Under the pieces are notes generated by a model. It did no database searches, was not told where the DNA came from, and was given only the letters and a program-made list of their open reading frames with translations. From Segatella baroniae DSM 16972 = JCM 13447 (GTDB lineage Bacteria > Bacteroidota > Bacteroidia > Bacteroidales > Bacteroidaceae), in the NCBI RefSeq assembly GCF_000426585.1, contig NZ_AUFQ01000002.1, positions 1-64,000 of the forward strand: a stretch of DNA of 64,000 nt, read 5' to 3'. Below, piece after piece: positions 1 through 8,030 of the stretch. The first letter of the stretch is position 1; each line of letters opens with the position of its first letter. Made by a program: the position numbers and the translations under genes.

Positions 1-19
1 CGTCGCCCGAAAGCGGATG

Positions 20-50
20 CAAAAGTAGGGACTTTACAACGAAAAACCAA
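20..50 (-). promoter_or_regulatory. Candidate promoter for a leftward gene outside the window
   Basis: On the minus strand a -7 box TACTTTTG (27 to 20) is preceded by TTGG (50 to 47) with a 19-bp spacer, matching the Bacteroidetes pattern TTTG-N19-TAnnTTTG. It points out of the left edge, so it would serve a gene not seen here. The call rests on motif match only. Confidence 0.5.
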
Positions 51-165
51 GGAAATGCGAAAGAAATGTGCGAAAAAAGCAATCTTTTTATGTTTTTTCA
101 GCCATCATCAACCAGCGAGAGAGGCTTCCACATTATTATATATAGCGATATACGTCAAAGCAAAA

Positions 166-2232
166 TCACTTTACGATTACTTCATCCGTGAATATCCAAC
201 CGCCTTCAGGCCCTGCTTTTGCCTGGTAACGAACAAAGCGTGCTTTCGTTTCTCCATTCCATTCACAATCTTTCACGCAAAAATCGGCAGAGGTGTCAAC
301 ATCATGGCGGCTGTCATCCAGCGTTTTGAAATTCTCCCCATCCTCCGAAACCTGTATGACAACCTCACCAGGTGTATAAATCACGGCACTGGCCGATTGG
401 AAAAAGCTTGCCTTAACCTGCTTCAACGCCTTCACCTCGCCCAGATCAATCGTCACGTCCAACCGTCCATGTCCGATAAATCCCTGCCATGCGCCATCAT
501 GGAAGTCCCAACCGCCACGAATGCCGTCCACCAAAGCGCCGTCACCAGAACTCCGGTAATTGTCTGCATAGGGAGCATTGTAGGTCACCTTCTTGCCCAA
601 AGCCAAATGGCAGAGCGGTTCTTTCTTTTCCGGTCGGTTTCCAATCTCCTTACGCAAGTCGAAAGGATGGTAACCACGGCCCGCCAAAACATCCTGCATA
701 CGCAAAGCCCTGCGATGGAAGTCGGCGAAATCCGCCTTGCGATTGCTCCATCCATTTTCGGCTATCGCAAACAAGCGTGGATAAAGCATATACTCGCAAT
801 GCGACATTGTCTCGACCTGCTCAGTCCATAGATTTCCCTGCACGCCAAGAACACGTCCGGCAATGCTGTCGGGCAACTGGCAGGCCGGGTCGAAAGAATG
901 GCATTGTTCCAGCGGCATATAGCTGCCAAAGGCCTTCGGCTGCGAAGGAGGACAATCTTGGTAATGGTCCAGATAGCAATACCGACCCGGCGTCATGATG
1001 ACGTCGTGACCCGCTTTAGAGGCCTCGATGCCGCCTTTCTCGCCCCGCCACGACATGACCACGGCATTGGGAGCCAGCTTTCCCTCGAGAATTTCATCCC
1101 ATCCTATCAATATCCGGCCATGCCCGTTGAGGAAACGCTCTATGCGTGCCGTCAGATAGCTTTGCAATTCAGCCACGTTCGCCAACCCTTCTTGCGTCAT
1201 CCGCAGCTGGCAACGGGGGCAGTTGCCCCAGGCTTTGCGCGAAGCCTCGTCGCCACCGATATGAATATATTTGGACGGAAAGACTTTCATCACCTCCTTC
1301 AAGACATTCTCCAAGAAAGTGAAAGTCTGTTCATTTCCCACGCAAAGGTCGGAAGACTTGTCCACAACACCTTGACACAGCAGTTCCGGATAGGCGTGCA
1401 AGGCCTCCACACTGTGTCCGGGCATTTCTATTTCAGGTATGACAATGATATGTCGCGCAGCCGCATACGCCACGATTTCCTTCAAATCCTGCTGCGTATA
1501 ATAGCCTCCATAAGCTCCATCGTCCCCCTTGCGGGCGTAGGGGCGCCCCTCTTTGCGCCATTTATCCCAATTAGACTCCGTCCTCCATGCCGCCTCTTCC
1601 GTCAACTTCGGGTATTTCTTGATCTGCATGCGCCATCCGGCTTCATCTGTCAGGTGCAAATGCAGCCTGTCCATCTTCAGACAAGCCATCGCGTCCAGTT
1701 GCTTCATGATGAACTCCTTGGGCCAAAAATGGCGGGAACAGTCCAACATCAGTCCCCGATAGACGAACCGCGGCTCGTCCTTTATCATACAACAGGCTAT
1801 GCGTCCCTGTTCCTCCAGTTGCCTCAACGTCTGCAAACCATAAAACAACCCCACCACAGTGGGAGCCTCCAAACGGATTTCCGTGGGCGAGACATGCAAC
1901 TCATAACCTTGCAACCGCTTGTCATTCGCCGCCTGCCTGCCGTCCTTTTGCGGACGAGTGAGGTTCATTCGCACGATGCGGTCAGCCTTCTTGTCGAACG
2001 TCAAGGCAGGGAAAGCCTCGGCAACCTGCAGCCGCAGCCATCGGCCTTCCTTATGTTTCACGTTGGTGACAAGCCGAAGCCGCCCCGTCGTCACAAAGTT
2101 TCCATCCGTCTCGACATACGAAGTCGGCGCGGGAATCAGCTTCGCCGAACCCGCAGGCCGCGCACTTTCAGCTGCAAACGCGCTGGTGACACACGAGCAA
2201 AAAGCCAAGAAAAGAAATAAAAAGTGTTTCAT
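166..2232 (-). CDS. Secreted beta-N-acetylhexosaminidase, GH20, with C-terminal F5/8-type domain
   Basis: Likely removes terminal GlcNAc or GalNAc from glycans in the periplasm or at the cell surface. The 688-aa product starts with a signal peptide (MKHFLFLFLAFCSCVTSAFA). I chose this ATG over one 19 codons upstream because the signal peptide begins here. An N-terminal GH20b domain is followed by the TIM barrel (about 155-500) with the family HxGGDE motif; the catalytic Asp-Glu pair is at about D328/E329. The last ~140 residues (from about 545) look like a discoidin/F5-8 (CBM32-like) carbohydrate-binding domain. It stands alone, with no SusCD pair beside it, so the substrate is not given by context. 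A second, shorter GH20 lies at 55.6-57.3 kb. The family is sure; the substrate is inferred. Confidence 0.93.
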   Translation of the reverse strand: MKHFLFLFLAFCSCVTSAFAAESARPAGSAKLIPAPTSYVETDGNFVTTGRLRLVTNVKHKEGRWLRLQVAEAFPALTFDKKADRIVRMNLTRPQKDGRQAANDKRLQGYELHVSPTEIRLEAPTVVGLFYGLQTLRQLEEQGRIACCMIKDEPRFVYRGLMLDCSRHFWPKEFIMKQLDAMACLKMDRLHLHLTDEAGWRMQIKKYPKLTEEAAWRTESNWDKWRKEGRPYARKGDDGAYGGYYTQQDLKEIVAYAAARHIIVIPEIEMPGHSVEALHAYPELLCQGVVDKSSDLCVGNEQTFTFLENVLKEVMKVFPSKYIHIGGDEASRKAWGNCPRCQLRMTQEGLANVAELQSYLTARIERFLNGHGRILIGWDEILEGKLAPNAVVMSWRGEKGGIEASKAGHDVIMTPGRYCYLDHYQDCPPSQPKAFGSYMPLEQCHSFDPACQLPDSIAGRVLGVQGNLWTEQVETMSHCEYMLYPRLFAIAENGWSNRKADFADFHRRALRMQDVLAGRGYHPFDLRKEIGNRPEKKEPLCHLALGKKVTYNAPYADNYRSSGDGALVDGIRGGWDFHDGAWQGFIGHGRLDVTIDLGEVKALKQVKASFFQSASAVIYTPGEVVIQVSEDGENFKTLDDSRHDVDTSADFCVKDCEWNGETKARFVRYQAKAGPEGGWIFTDEVIVK

Positions 2233-2358
2233 GAAATAAAATGATTTATGCTTATGGACGCGACAGATTGGTTGAGACCACCATTCCATCCGCTATTTCA
2301 AACGCCATATACCCGTTGTTCTCGCATATCCGACCGACAGGTCACATGAAGTTTGATG

Positions 2359-2366
2359 CAAAGATA
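2359..2366 (-). promoter_or_regulatory. Candidate -7 box upstream of the GH20 gene
   Basis: The minus strand reads TATCTTTG, a perfect TAnnTTTG box, about 130 bp upstream of the GH20 start. No well-spaced -33 TTTG is visible, so this is tentative. Confidence 0.35.
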
Positions 2367-2422
2367 TGTTTTTTTAGTGCAAGATAAAGAACCTATATGT
2401 CATTTTTTGCATCCGATGACGA

Positions 2423-2459
2423 AAGTGCCGAGCATTGACAATCGCAACACTCGGCACTT
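2423..2459 (-). terminator. Stem-loop downstream of the M56 peptidase gene
   Basis: AAGTGCCGAG (2423-2432) pairs perfectly with CTCGGCACTT (2450-2459), giving a 10-bp stem about 70 bp past the stop of the M56 gene. The following minus-strand sequence has only a short T run, so it is a weak intrinsic terminator or a processing hairpin. The rest of 2233-2527 holds nothing but the GH20 promoter candidate. Confidence 0.5.
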
Positions 2460-2527
2460 CCAGAAAGCCATCCCTCACGGACAGCCATTACCGGAGAGAT
2501 TTATAGTTTACCATCAACCGTGGCCAC

Positions 2528-4288
2528 TTACTTCTTTTTCAGCTTCACCAACACGACGGGCTTGCCGCCGGAATCGTACTGTTTCATCGTGGCTTCGTCC
2601 TTCTGCACGGTTATACTTTCAATGTCGTCGGGGTTCAAAGCGTCGACATTGTCGACACGCTTGCCATCGACAAAAAAGACAGACGACGTATTGCCCTTGA
2701 CCTGTGATATAGTTACGCCGGTAGCATTGTATTGCTCGAAGTTGATAGGAATGTTATACTTCACTCTCACGGGCTTACCATTCAGCTTGCCCGGTTCCCA
2801 TTTGGGCATGCCTTTGACGGCATCGAGAGCAGCCTGGTCGAGTTTCGGACTGACGCTCCTGACCACTTTCGGTTCGACAACGGCGCCATTCGTGTCCACG
2901 ATGAACTGGACAACAACTCTTCCACTCGCCTTGGTAATCGGATATTTCACCTTGCCCGAGATATATTTCATCATCGCCTCCTTTCCACCAGGGAAGTTCG
3001 GCATTTGGTCCACTATATCATAAGCCGCCTGCTGCTTGTCGGCCGTCCGCGCCACGCCAAGCGTCACGTCGCGACGGACGCCCTTCACGGTAAACAGAAC
3101 GGTGCCCGTGCCGACATATTTCACTTCCACAGCACTTCCGACGGGCACTTCCGACAGGCGATAGCGGCCTTCCTTGTCCGTCACCGTGCCCCGTTTGCTG
3201 CCCCGCAGCACAACGGTCGCGCCGACAACGGGCCGCCCTTTCGTGTCGCGCACCGTACCCGAAACGGTCAGTTTCTTCACGGGCCGGGCGGCTTCGTCCA
3301 CGGCTGTCGCCGTCATGTCTTCCAACGTGGCGGCCGCCGGCGAAGGATTGGCAATCTCGGTCTGCAACAGTTGCTCGGCCTTGTCGGAGAGCGAACGGGC
3401 CATCGGCACATTGCGGCCTACCGTGCGCGCCACCGACTCGATGTTGCTTACTATCAACAATGCGGCTGCCAAGGGCGCAAAGAGCAGATACTTGGCCACG
3501 CCTATCTGCTTGGTTCTTCTCTTGTTCATCATTTTAATTCTCTTTTTAAGCGGTAAAACATTGAAGTTGTTGGCCACATCCCAATGGTTTGGATGATAAG
3601 CCAGGCCGAGCAGATGATACTGATAGGCTTTGCGCGCGTTGCCATCAGCCAGCACCTTGTCGTCGGCAAGAAATTCCAGATTGACTCTCACTTCGTGTTT
3701 CAGCAGCCAGGCGAACGGATTGAACCAGCAGAATATGCTGAACCATTCGGCCACCATCGTGTCGACGGAGTGCCACTGCGCCACATGGGCGTGCTCGTGG
3801 GTGAGTATTTCGTTCAACTGAACGGCCGTGTGACGGTCGGGATTGACGAATATCCAGCGGAAGAAGGAGAACGGTCCCTCGCAACCGTCCAGGCAATGCA
3901 CCCGCATGCTGCCCATACGGCGCACCCGTGTCTTGCGGGCCAGGGCCACAATGCCCATCAACTGCCACGCCATTCGCAGCGAAAGCAGGCCCACACCGAG
4001 CCAATATACATAGCCAAGGGCGTCGAATACCGTCATCGTCGGCCCCTGGGCGTAGACCTCCAAGGCCGGCAGCACGTTCACGGCATAGCTCTCCGCCAGG
4101 GTGGCCGTGGCCGGCGTGTCCTCTATCCACCAAGCGATGTCGAGCACAGGCAACGCCAACGCCACGCCATAGATGGCCCACAGCGTGAAGCGGCGCAGCG
4201 TGAAAAACGTGTCGCGGCTCACCATCAGCCGGTAGAAACCGTAGAGCAGCATGAGCGCCAGATTGACTTTGAGCAGGTAAACAGCCAT
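2528..4288 (-). CDS. M56-family (BlaR1/MecR1-like) membrane metallopeptidase with carboxypeptidase-regulatory-like and TonB C-terminal domains
   Basis: Probable membrane sensor-protease partner of the BlaI-type repressor encoded just upstream. In the BlaR1/MecR1 family, ligand sensing triggers a cytoplasmic zinc protease and leads to repressor loss. The 586-aa protein has N-terminal membrane segments (about 5-20, 33-53, 90-115), a zinc motif HEHAH (164-168) with a further Glu in NLEFLADD (about 205), and a membrane segment near 266-282. The outer part lacks a penicillin-binding domain. It carries a carboxypeptidase-regulatory-like beta domain (341-415), a TonB C-terminal domain (about 430-517, FPGG...WEPG) and a short tail resembling a TonB-receptor plug (VFFVDGKRVD...DIESITVQK). 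The start is 7 bp from the repressor stop, so the two form an operon. The signal sensed cannot be read from sequence. Confidence 0.85.
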   Translation of the reverse strand: MAVYLLKVNLALMLLYGFYRLMVSRDTFFTLRRFTLWAIYGVALALPVLDIAWWIEDTPATATLAESYAVNVLPALEVYAQGPTMTVFDALGYVYWLGVGLLSLRMAWQLMGIVALARKTRVRRMGSMRVHCLDGCEGPFSFFRWIFVNPDRHTAVQLNEILTHEHAHVAQWHSVDTMVAEWFSIFCWFNPFAWLLKHEVRVNLEFLADDKVLADGNARKAYQYHLLGLAYHPNHWDVANNFNVLPLKKRIKMMNKRRTKQIGVAKYLLFAPLAAALLIVSNIESVARTVGRNVPMARSLSDKAEQLLQTEIANPSPAAATLEDMTATAVDEAARPVKKLTVSGTVRDTKGRPVVGATVVLRGSKRGTVTDKEGRYRLSEVPVGSAVEVKYVGTGTVLFTVKGVRRDVTLGVARTADKQQAAYDIVDQMPNFPGGKEAMMKYISGKVKYPITKASGRVVVQFIVDTNGAVVEPKVVRSVSPKLDQAALDAVKGMPKWEPGKLNGKPVRVKYNIPINFEQYNATGVTISQVKGNTSSVFFVDGKRVDNVDALNPDDIESITVQKDEATMKQYDSGGKPVVLVKLKKK

Positions 4289-4295
4289 AAACTTG

Positions 4296-4655
4296 TCAAT
4301 TTTCGTTTTCTATTTCAGAGATGATGTCGCGCAAATCCTTTTCAGAAATCTGCTCTTCACGCGCGAAAAAGGTAACCATGTCCTTGAACGAGTCTTTGAA
4401 GTAATCGCGCACGAAGCCCGTCATGAAGCTGCGCTTGTAGTCCGCCTCCTCGATGTTGGGCGAATAGCTGTAGCCCTTTCCTTCGCGTTCGGCCTTGACA
4501 AAGTCCTTCCGTTTCAGGTTGTTCACCACCGACGCCACCGTCGTATAGGGCGGTCGAGGCTCGGGCAGGGCCTCCACAATCTGCTTCACGACGCACCGGC
4601 CCAGTCGCCAAATGCACTTCATCACGTCTTCTTCTTGTCTGGTTAGATTTTCCAT
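4296..4655 (-). CDS. BlaI/MecI/CopY-family transcriptional repressor
   Basis: A 119-aa winged-helix DNA-binding protein that probably represses its own operon with the downstream M56 peptidase. The N-terminal part (LTRQEEDVMKCIW) and the helix with PYTTVASVVNNLKRKDFV are typical of the BlaI family; the C-terminal half is the dimerization and cleavage region. I chose the ATG at 4655 because the family begins with a short MENLT-like lead; an upstream in-frame ATG would put the protein across the promoter and operator. A palindromic site (4715-4729) sits in the promoter, consistent with autorepression. The target signal is unknown and there is no beta-lactamase in the window. Confidence 0.9.
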   Translation of the reverse strand: MENLTRQEEDVMKCIWRLGRCVVKQIVEALPEPRPPYTTVASVVNNLKRKDFVKAEREGKGYSYSPNIEEADYKRSFMTGFVRDYFKDSFKDMVTFFAREEQISEKDLRDIISEIENEN

Positions 4656-4708
4656 ATCGTCGTTTCTCGGGATTTCAATTGAATGACGGCTTTTCAACAA
4701 GCACATTG

Positions 4709-4738
4709 CAAATCTACGAAAAAATCGTAACAATCAAA
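4709..4738 (-). promoter_or_regulatory. Promoter of the blaI-M56 operon with overlapping palindromic operator
   Basis: The minus strand has TTTG (4738 to 4735), an 18-bp spacer and TAGATTTG (4716 to 4709). Inside the spacer, touching the -7 box, is the perfect inverted repeat TACGA-AAAAA-TCGTA (4715-4729). A dyad between -33 and -7 upstream of a BlaI-type gene is the expected place for its operator. Binding itself is inferred. Confidence 0.65.
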
Positions 4739-4828
4739 CTGTTAGTGCGTTAATTAATTCTAAAAGCATGAAAAACGACCGATGGGCGTGGGTGTTCAAA
4801 AGCGCAGCAACTGCGTTTCTGCATGACA

Positions 4829-4929
4829 ACGGCACTGCTTTGAGCGTGTAAAAGCAGCCCTTTGGAAACGTGAAAGCAGCCCTTTTGGCGCGCAACGGCA
4901 GCCCTTTTGCAAGCCGAAAGCGCAGCTTT
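4829..4929. repeat. 22-bp-phased intergenic repeat, array 1 (about 5 units)
   Basis: 13-bp cores start exactly every 22 bp: 4829 (diverged), 4851, 4873, 4895, 4917. Clear cores are AAAGCAGCCCTTT and AAAGCGCAGCTTT, of the form AAAGSnnnSCTTT, each with 9-bp spacers. It fills most of the 340-bp gap between the blaI promoter and the Fic remnant; no credible gene is seen there. Confidence 0.75.
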
Positions 4930-4997
4930 TGAAAAACGACGGCGCAAGTATGGATTAAAAACCGTATTTTTGCAGGACGAAGAAGGCATATCAAGAC

Positions 4998-5325
4998 ACG
5001 AGCAACTACACACCTCCATTCACGGTTTCAGCCAAGGCCATCAATCTGATTGCTGACATTTCGGCGTTGATAGAACGTCATGCTGTCAGGTTGGAGCAGG
5101 CTGACAAGTTCCTGAAAAGTGGCAAAAAGCCTTTCCAACCTGTCGGAAACAACGTGGCATGTCTATGCTTTGATTAAGGAAAATCCCTATATGACAAATG
5201 TTGTTCTGGCCCGGCGGTTAGGTATTTCAGACCGTATGGTCAGGAAACATATCATGACTTTGAAAAGCATTGGGCTGCTCTCTCGGGTGGGAAGCAATAA
5301 AACGGGATATTGGAAGTTGAAATGA
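4998..5325 (+). pseudogene. Remnant of a Fic-family protein gene (start lost, middle deleted, frameshifted)
   Basis: Frame 4998-5112 translates as a typical Fic-protein N-terminus (SNYTPPFTVSAKAINLIADI, continuing to RLEQADKF), but the first codon is ACG where ATG is expected. It then runs out of frame to a stop near 5170. A second frame from about 5119 encodes the usual C-terminal winged helix (LARRLGISDRMVRKHI, then GLLSRVGSNKTGYWKL). The central FIDO domain with the HPFxxGNGR motif is absent. So roughly 110 codons remain of a protein that is normally more than 300 aa. The 68-codon GTG-initiated frame 5119-5325 could in principle still make a small DNA-binding protein, but it has an in-frame stop just upstream and no visible ribosome site. 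An excellent TATTTTTG box at 4963-4970 survives upstream. Confidence 0.65.
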
Positions 5326-5362
5326 CAAGGTTCGATTTGCCGATAAAAAACACGTCATTTAT

Positions 5363-5393
5363 TTTGCCATTCCAAACCATTGCGCTATATTTG
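5363..5393 (+). promoter_or_regulatory. Promoter of the rubredoxin gene
   Basis: TTTG (5363-5366), 19-bp spacer, TATATTTG (5386-5393). This is a textbook Bacteroidetes promoter 50 bp before the rubredoxin ATG. Confidence 0.7.
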
Positions 5394-5442
5394 CAGCCGA
5401 GTTAATTAACAAAGACAATCAAACATTAAATACAAAGACATT

Positions 5443-5601
5443 ATGAAGAAGTATGTATGCGACACATGTGGCTGGGTGTACGACCCCGAAGTAGGCGATC
5501 CGGACAACGGTATAGCACCGGGAACGGCGTTTGAAGACCTGCCCGAAGATTTCGTATGCCCCGTATGTGGTGTAGGCAAGGAAGATTTTAGCGAAGAATA
5601 A
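5443..5601 (+). CDS. Rubredoxin
   Basis: A 52-aa cytoplasmic one-iron electron carrier. It begins [20 protein letters not shown] and has both iron knuckles, CxxCG (C6, C9) and CPVCG (C39, C42), with the conserved aromatic and DLPEDFVCP stretch between them. Length fits the family (about 52-54 aa). In anaerobes rubredoxin usually serves superoxide reductase, rubrerythrin or flavodiiron proteins; none of these is adjacent, so the partner is unknown. It has its own promoter and is followed 20 bp later by a stem-loop terminator, so it is probably monocistronic. Confidence 0.97.
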   Translation: MKKYVCDTCGWVYDPEVGDPDNGIAPGTAFEDLPEDFVCPVCGVGKEDFSEE

Positions 5602-5620
5602 AGTCCGATTTGCACGAAAT

Positions 5621-5667
5621 AAGAAGCCATGCTTCATCTGGAAACAGACGGGGCATGGCTTTTCTTG
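5621..5667 (+). terminator. Terminator after rubredoxin
   Basis: AAGCCATGC (5624-5632) pairs with GCATGGCTT (5653-5661), followed by TTCTT. A second 9-bp hairpin (CGTTGTGGC/GCCACAACG) follows at about 5672-5701. The rest of the gap up to sucC is AT-rich leader. Confidence 0.6.
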
Positions 5668-5861
5668 TGCGCCGTTGTGGCGGCGGAACGCTGCCACAAC
5701 GACGCCCCGCAATGCCGTTGCGACGCTTCTGCCGACCGTTGTGCCCGCATACACCTTATTATATATAGCAAAAGCATAAAAATATCAGCATTTCCTTTCG
5801 CCCTTGGAAAATATTTTGTAATTTTCCGCGGTAATTCCTAAACATATATTATTTAATAACT

Positions 5862-7001
5862 ATGAAGGTACATGAATATCAGGCAAAGTCTTTCTTTGCG
5901 AGTTATGGGGTCCCGGTGGACAGACACGCGCTGTGTCGCACGGCTGAAGAGGCCGTGGCGGCTTACCGGGAGTTGGGAACCGGCAAGGCCGTCGTCAAGG
6001 CACAAGTCCACACGGGTGGGCGCGGCAAGGCCGGCGGCGTGAAACTTGGCGGCAGCGAAGACGAGATTCGTCGCCATGCCGAAGCCATCCTGGGGATGGA
6101 CATCAAGGGATTCACGGTCGACCGCGTGCTGGTGAGCGAGGCGGTGGACATCGCCGCGGAGTATTATGTCAGCATTCTTGTCGACCGAAAGTCGAAGTGT
6201 CCCATGATGATGCTGAGCCGTTCGGGCGGCATGGACATAGAACAGGTGGCCAGGGAAACCCCCGAGAAGATTGAGAAGATCGTCATCGACCCCGTTCTCG
6301 GCATGACGGACTTCCTGGCACGGCAGGCCGCTTTCAAGCTCTTCGACGACATGGTGCAGGTGAAGCAGGCCACGAAGATTTTCCAAAACCTCTACCGGTT
6401 GTTTGTAGAGAAAGACGCCTCGCTCGTCGAAATCAACCCGCTTGTCAAATTGGGAGACGGCACCCTCAAGGCCATCGACGCCAAGATGACGTTCGACGAC
6501 AACGCCCTGTTCCGCCATCCCGACGTGAAGGAACTCTTCGAACCTACACCCGAAGAGCGCAAGGAGCAAGAGGCGAAGGAGAAAGGGTTCAGCTACGTGA
6601 ACCTGGGAGGCAAGATTGGGTGCATGGTGAATGGCGCCGGACTGGCCATGGCCACGATGGACATGATTAAACTGTACGGCGGCGAGCCTGCCAACTTCCT
6701 TGACATCGGCGGCAGTTCCAACCCCGAGAAGATCGTGGAGGCCATGAAACTCCTCTTGAGCGACAAGCATGTCAACACCGTTCTCATCAATATCTTCGGC
6801 GGAATCACGCGTTGCGACGACGTGGCCAAGGGCCTGATAGAAGCCTTCAAGACGATAGAGACCGACATCCCCATCGTGATTCGCCTCACGGGAACCAACG
6901 AAGCCGAGGGCCGCGCGCTGCTCCAGGGCACCCATTTCACCGTGGGCACCAGCATGTCGGACGCCGGTCACAAGGCGGTAGAACTGAGTAAACAACATTA
7001 A
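5862..7001 (+). CDS. sucC: Succinyl-CoA synthetase (ADP-forming), beta subunit
   Basis: Forms succinate and ATP from succinyl-CoA (or the reverse) together with SucD. The 379-aa product begins MKVHEYQAKSFFASYGVPVD, the normal start of this family. It has an N-terminal ATP-grasp fold (VVKAQVHTGGRGKAGGVKL nucleotide-binding loop at about 44-62; EINPLV near 190) and a C-terminal CoA-ligase domain (NGAGLAMATMD, NIFGGITRCD). Length is typical (about 380-390). sucD starts 16 bp after its stop, so they are co-transcribed. In Prevotella-like anaerobes this enzyme belongs to the succinate/propionate branch of fermentation rather than a full TCA cycle. Confidence 0.97.
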   Translation: MKVHEYQAKSFFASYGVPVDRHALCRTAEEAVAAYRELGTGKAVVKAQVHTGGRGKAGGVKLGGSEDEIRRHAEAILGMDIKGFTVDRVLVSEAVDIAAEYYVSILVDRKSKCPMMMLSRSGGMDIEQVARETPEKIEKIVIDPVLGMTDFLARQAAFKLFDDMVQVKQATKIFQNLYRLFVEKDASLVEINPLVKLGDGTLKAIDAKMTFDDNALFRHPDVKELFEPTPEERKEQEAKEKGFSYVNLGGKIGCMVNGAGLAMATMDMIKLYGGEPANFLDIGGSSNPEKIVEAMKLLLSDKHVNTVLINIFGGITRCDDVAKGLIEAFKTIETDIPIVIRLTGTNEAEGRALLQGTHFTVGTSMSDAGHKAVELSKQH

Positions 7002-7017
7002 AAACCATGATTAAGCT

Positions 7018-7890
7018 ATGAGTATTTTACTGCATAAAGATTCGAAAGTTATCGTTCAGGGTATCACCGGTCGTGATGGCAGCTTCCATGCCACCAAGAT
7101 GAAGGCGTATGGAACGCAGGTTGTGGGTGGCACATCACCCGGAAAGGCCGGTCAGGAGGTAGCGGGCATTCCCGTATTCAATACCGTCAGAGACGCCGTC
7201 GAGGCCACCGGAGCCGACACTTCCATCATTTTCGTCCCCGCTCCGTTTGCCAAAGACGCCATGCTCGAAGCCATTGACGGCGGCGTGAAGCTCGTCATCT
7301 GCATCACCGAGGGCGTTCCCACGCTCGACGCCGTGGCCGCACAGCGTTACGCAAAGATCAAGGGCGTGAAGGTGATAGGCCCCAACTGCCCGGGACTGAT
7401 TTCTCCCGAGGAGAGCATGGCGGGCATTATGCCGACCAACATCTTCAAGAAAGGCCACACGGGGGTCATCAGCCGCAGCGGAACGTTGACATACGAGGTG
7501 GTTTGTCAGCTGACACAAGCCGGTCTGGGACAGTCGACGGCAGTCGGTGTGGGCGGCGATCCCGTCGTCGGACTTTACTTCGAAGACTTGCTCCGCATGT
7601 TCCAGGACGACCCGGAGACCGACTCCATCGCCCTCATCGGTGAGATAGGAGGCGACGCCGAAGAGCGTGCCGCACAGTTCATCAAGCAACATGTGACGAA
7701 ACCCGTGGCCGTATTCATCTCCGGCCGTCAAGCTCCTCCGGGCAAACAGATGGGCCATGCCGGCGCCATCATTTCGGGAGGATCGGGCACTGCGGCCGGC
7801 AAGGTGGCGGCGTTTGAGGCCGTCGGCGTTCCCGTTGCCGATGAAACGAGCGAAATTCCCACGTTGCTGAAGAAGCAGTTGGGCCGCTAA
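7018..7890 (+). CDS. sucD: Succinyl-CoA synthetase, alpha subunit
   Basis: The 290-aa partner of SucC that binds CoA and carries the phosphohistidine. It has an N-terminal CoA-binding Rossmann domain (VIVQGITGRDGSFHATKM) and a ligase domain with GPNCPG (about 121-126), SRSGTLTYE (152-160) and GHAGAI, where H247 is the phosphorylated residue. Length is normal. It lies 16 bp after sucC and is followed by a strong terminator, closing a two-gene operon. Confidence 0.97.
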   Translation: MSILLHKDSKVIVQGITGRDGSFHATKMKAYGTQVVGGTSPGKAGQEVAGIPVFNTVRDAVEATGADTSIIFVPAPFAKDAMLEAIDGGVKLVICITEGVPTLDAVAAQRYAKIKGVKVIGPNCPGLISPEESMAGIMPTNIFKKGHTGVISRSGTLTYEVVCQLTQAGLGQSTAVGVGGDPVVGLYFEDLLRMFQDDPETDSIALIGEIGGDAEERAAQFIKQHVTKPVAVFISGRQAPPGKQMGHAGAIISGGSGTAAGKVAAFEAVGVPVADETSEIPTLLKKQLGR

Positions 7891-7911
7891 TCAGCGATGA
7901 TTGATACACGA

Positions 7912-7946
7912 AAAGAGGATATTCGGTGCCGGATATCCTCTTTTTT
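7912..7946 (+). terminator. Intrinsic terminator of sucCD
   Basis: AAAGAGGATAT (7912-7922) pairs with ATATCCTCTTT (7933-7943), and the distal arm runs into a T6 tract. Strong rho-independent form. Confidence 0.85.
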
Positions 7947-7981
7947 ATGGTTGGATGAATCGAAATGGGGCGTCGAGCGCC

Positions 7982-8009
7982 CATTTCACACTTCACGTTC
8001 CACATTTGT
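7982..8009. repeat. Short heptad-repeat tract
   Basis: Four 7-bp units, CATTTCA CACTTCA CGTTCCA CATTTGT, in the gap just past the metY stop. The same degenerate unit fills the gcvH-gcvT gap at 45.4-45.56 kb. Confidence 0.5.
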
Positions 8010-8030
8010 CACGGGCCTTCGCCCCGCCGT

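Noticed and set aside
898..2220. 440-codon plus-strand open frame opposite the GH20 gene
   Set aside because: It lies antisense to a clear GH20 protein, its translation has no recognisable domain, and such frames are common in GC-rich genes.
4734..5019. Short minus-strand frames of 86-89 codons over array 1
   Set aside because: They translate the 22-bp repeat and the blaI promoter region. No independent support for coding.
5853..6998. 381-codon minus-strand frame opposite sucC
   Set aside because: Shadow of sucC. The His/Val/Gly-rich composition is typical of reverse-frame artefacts.
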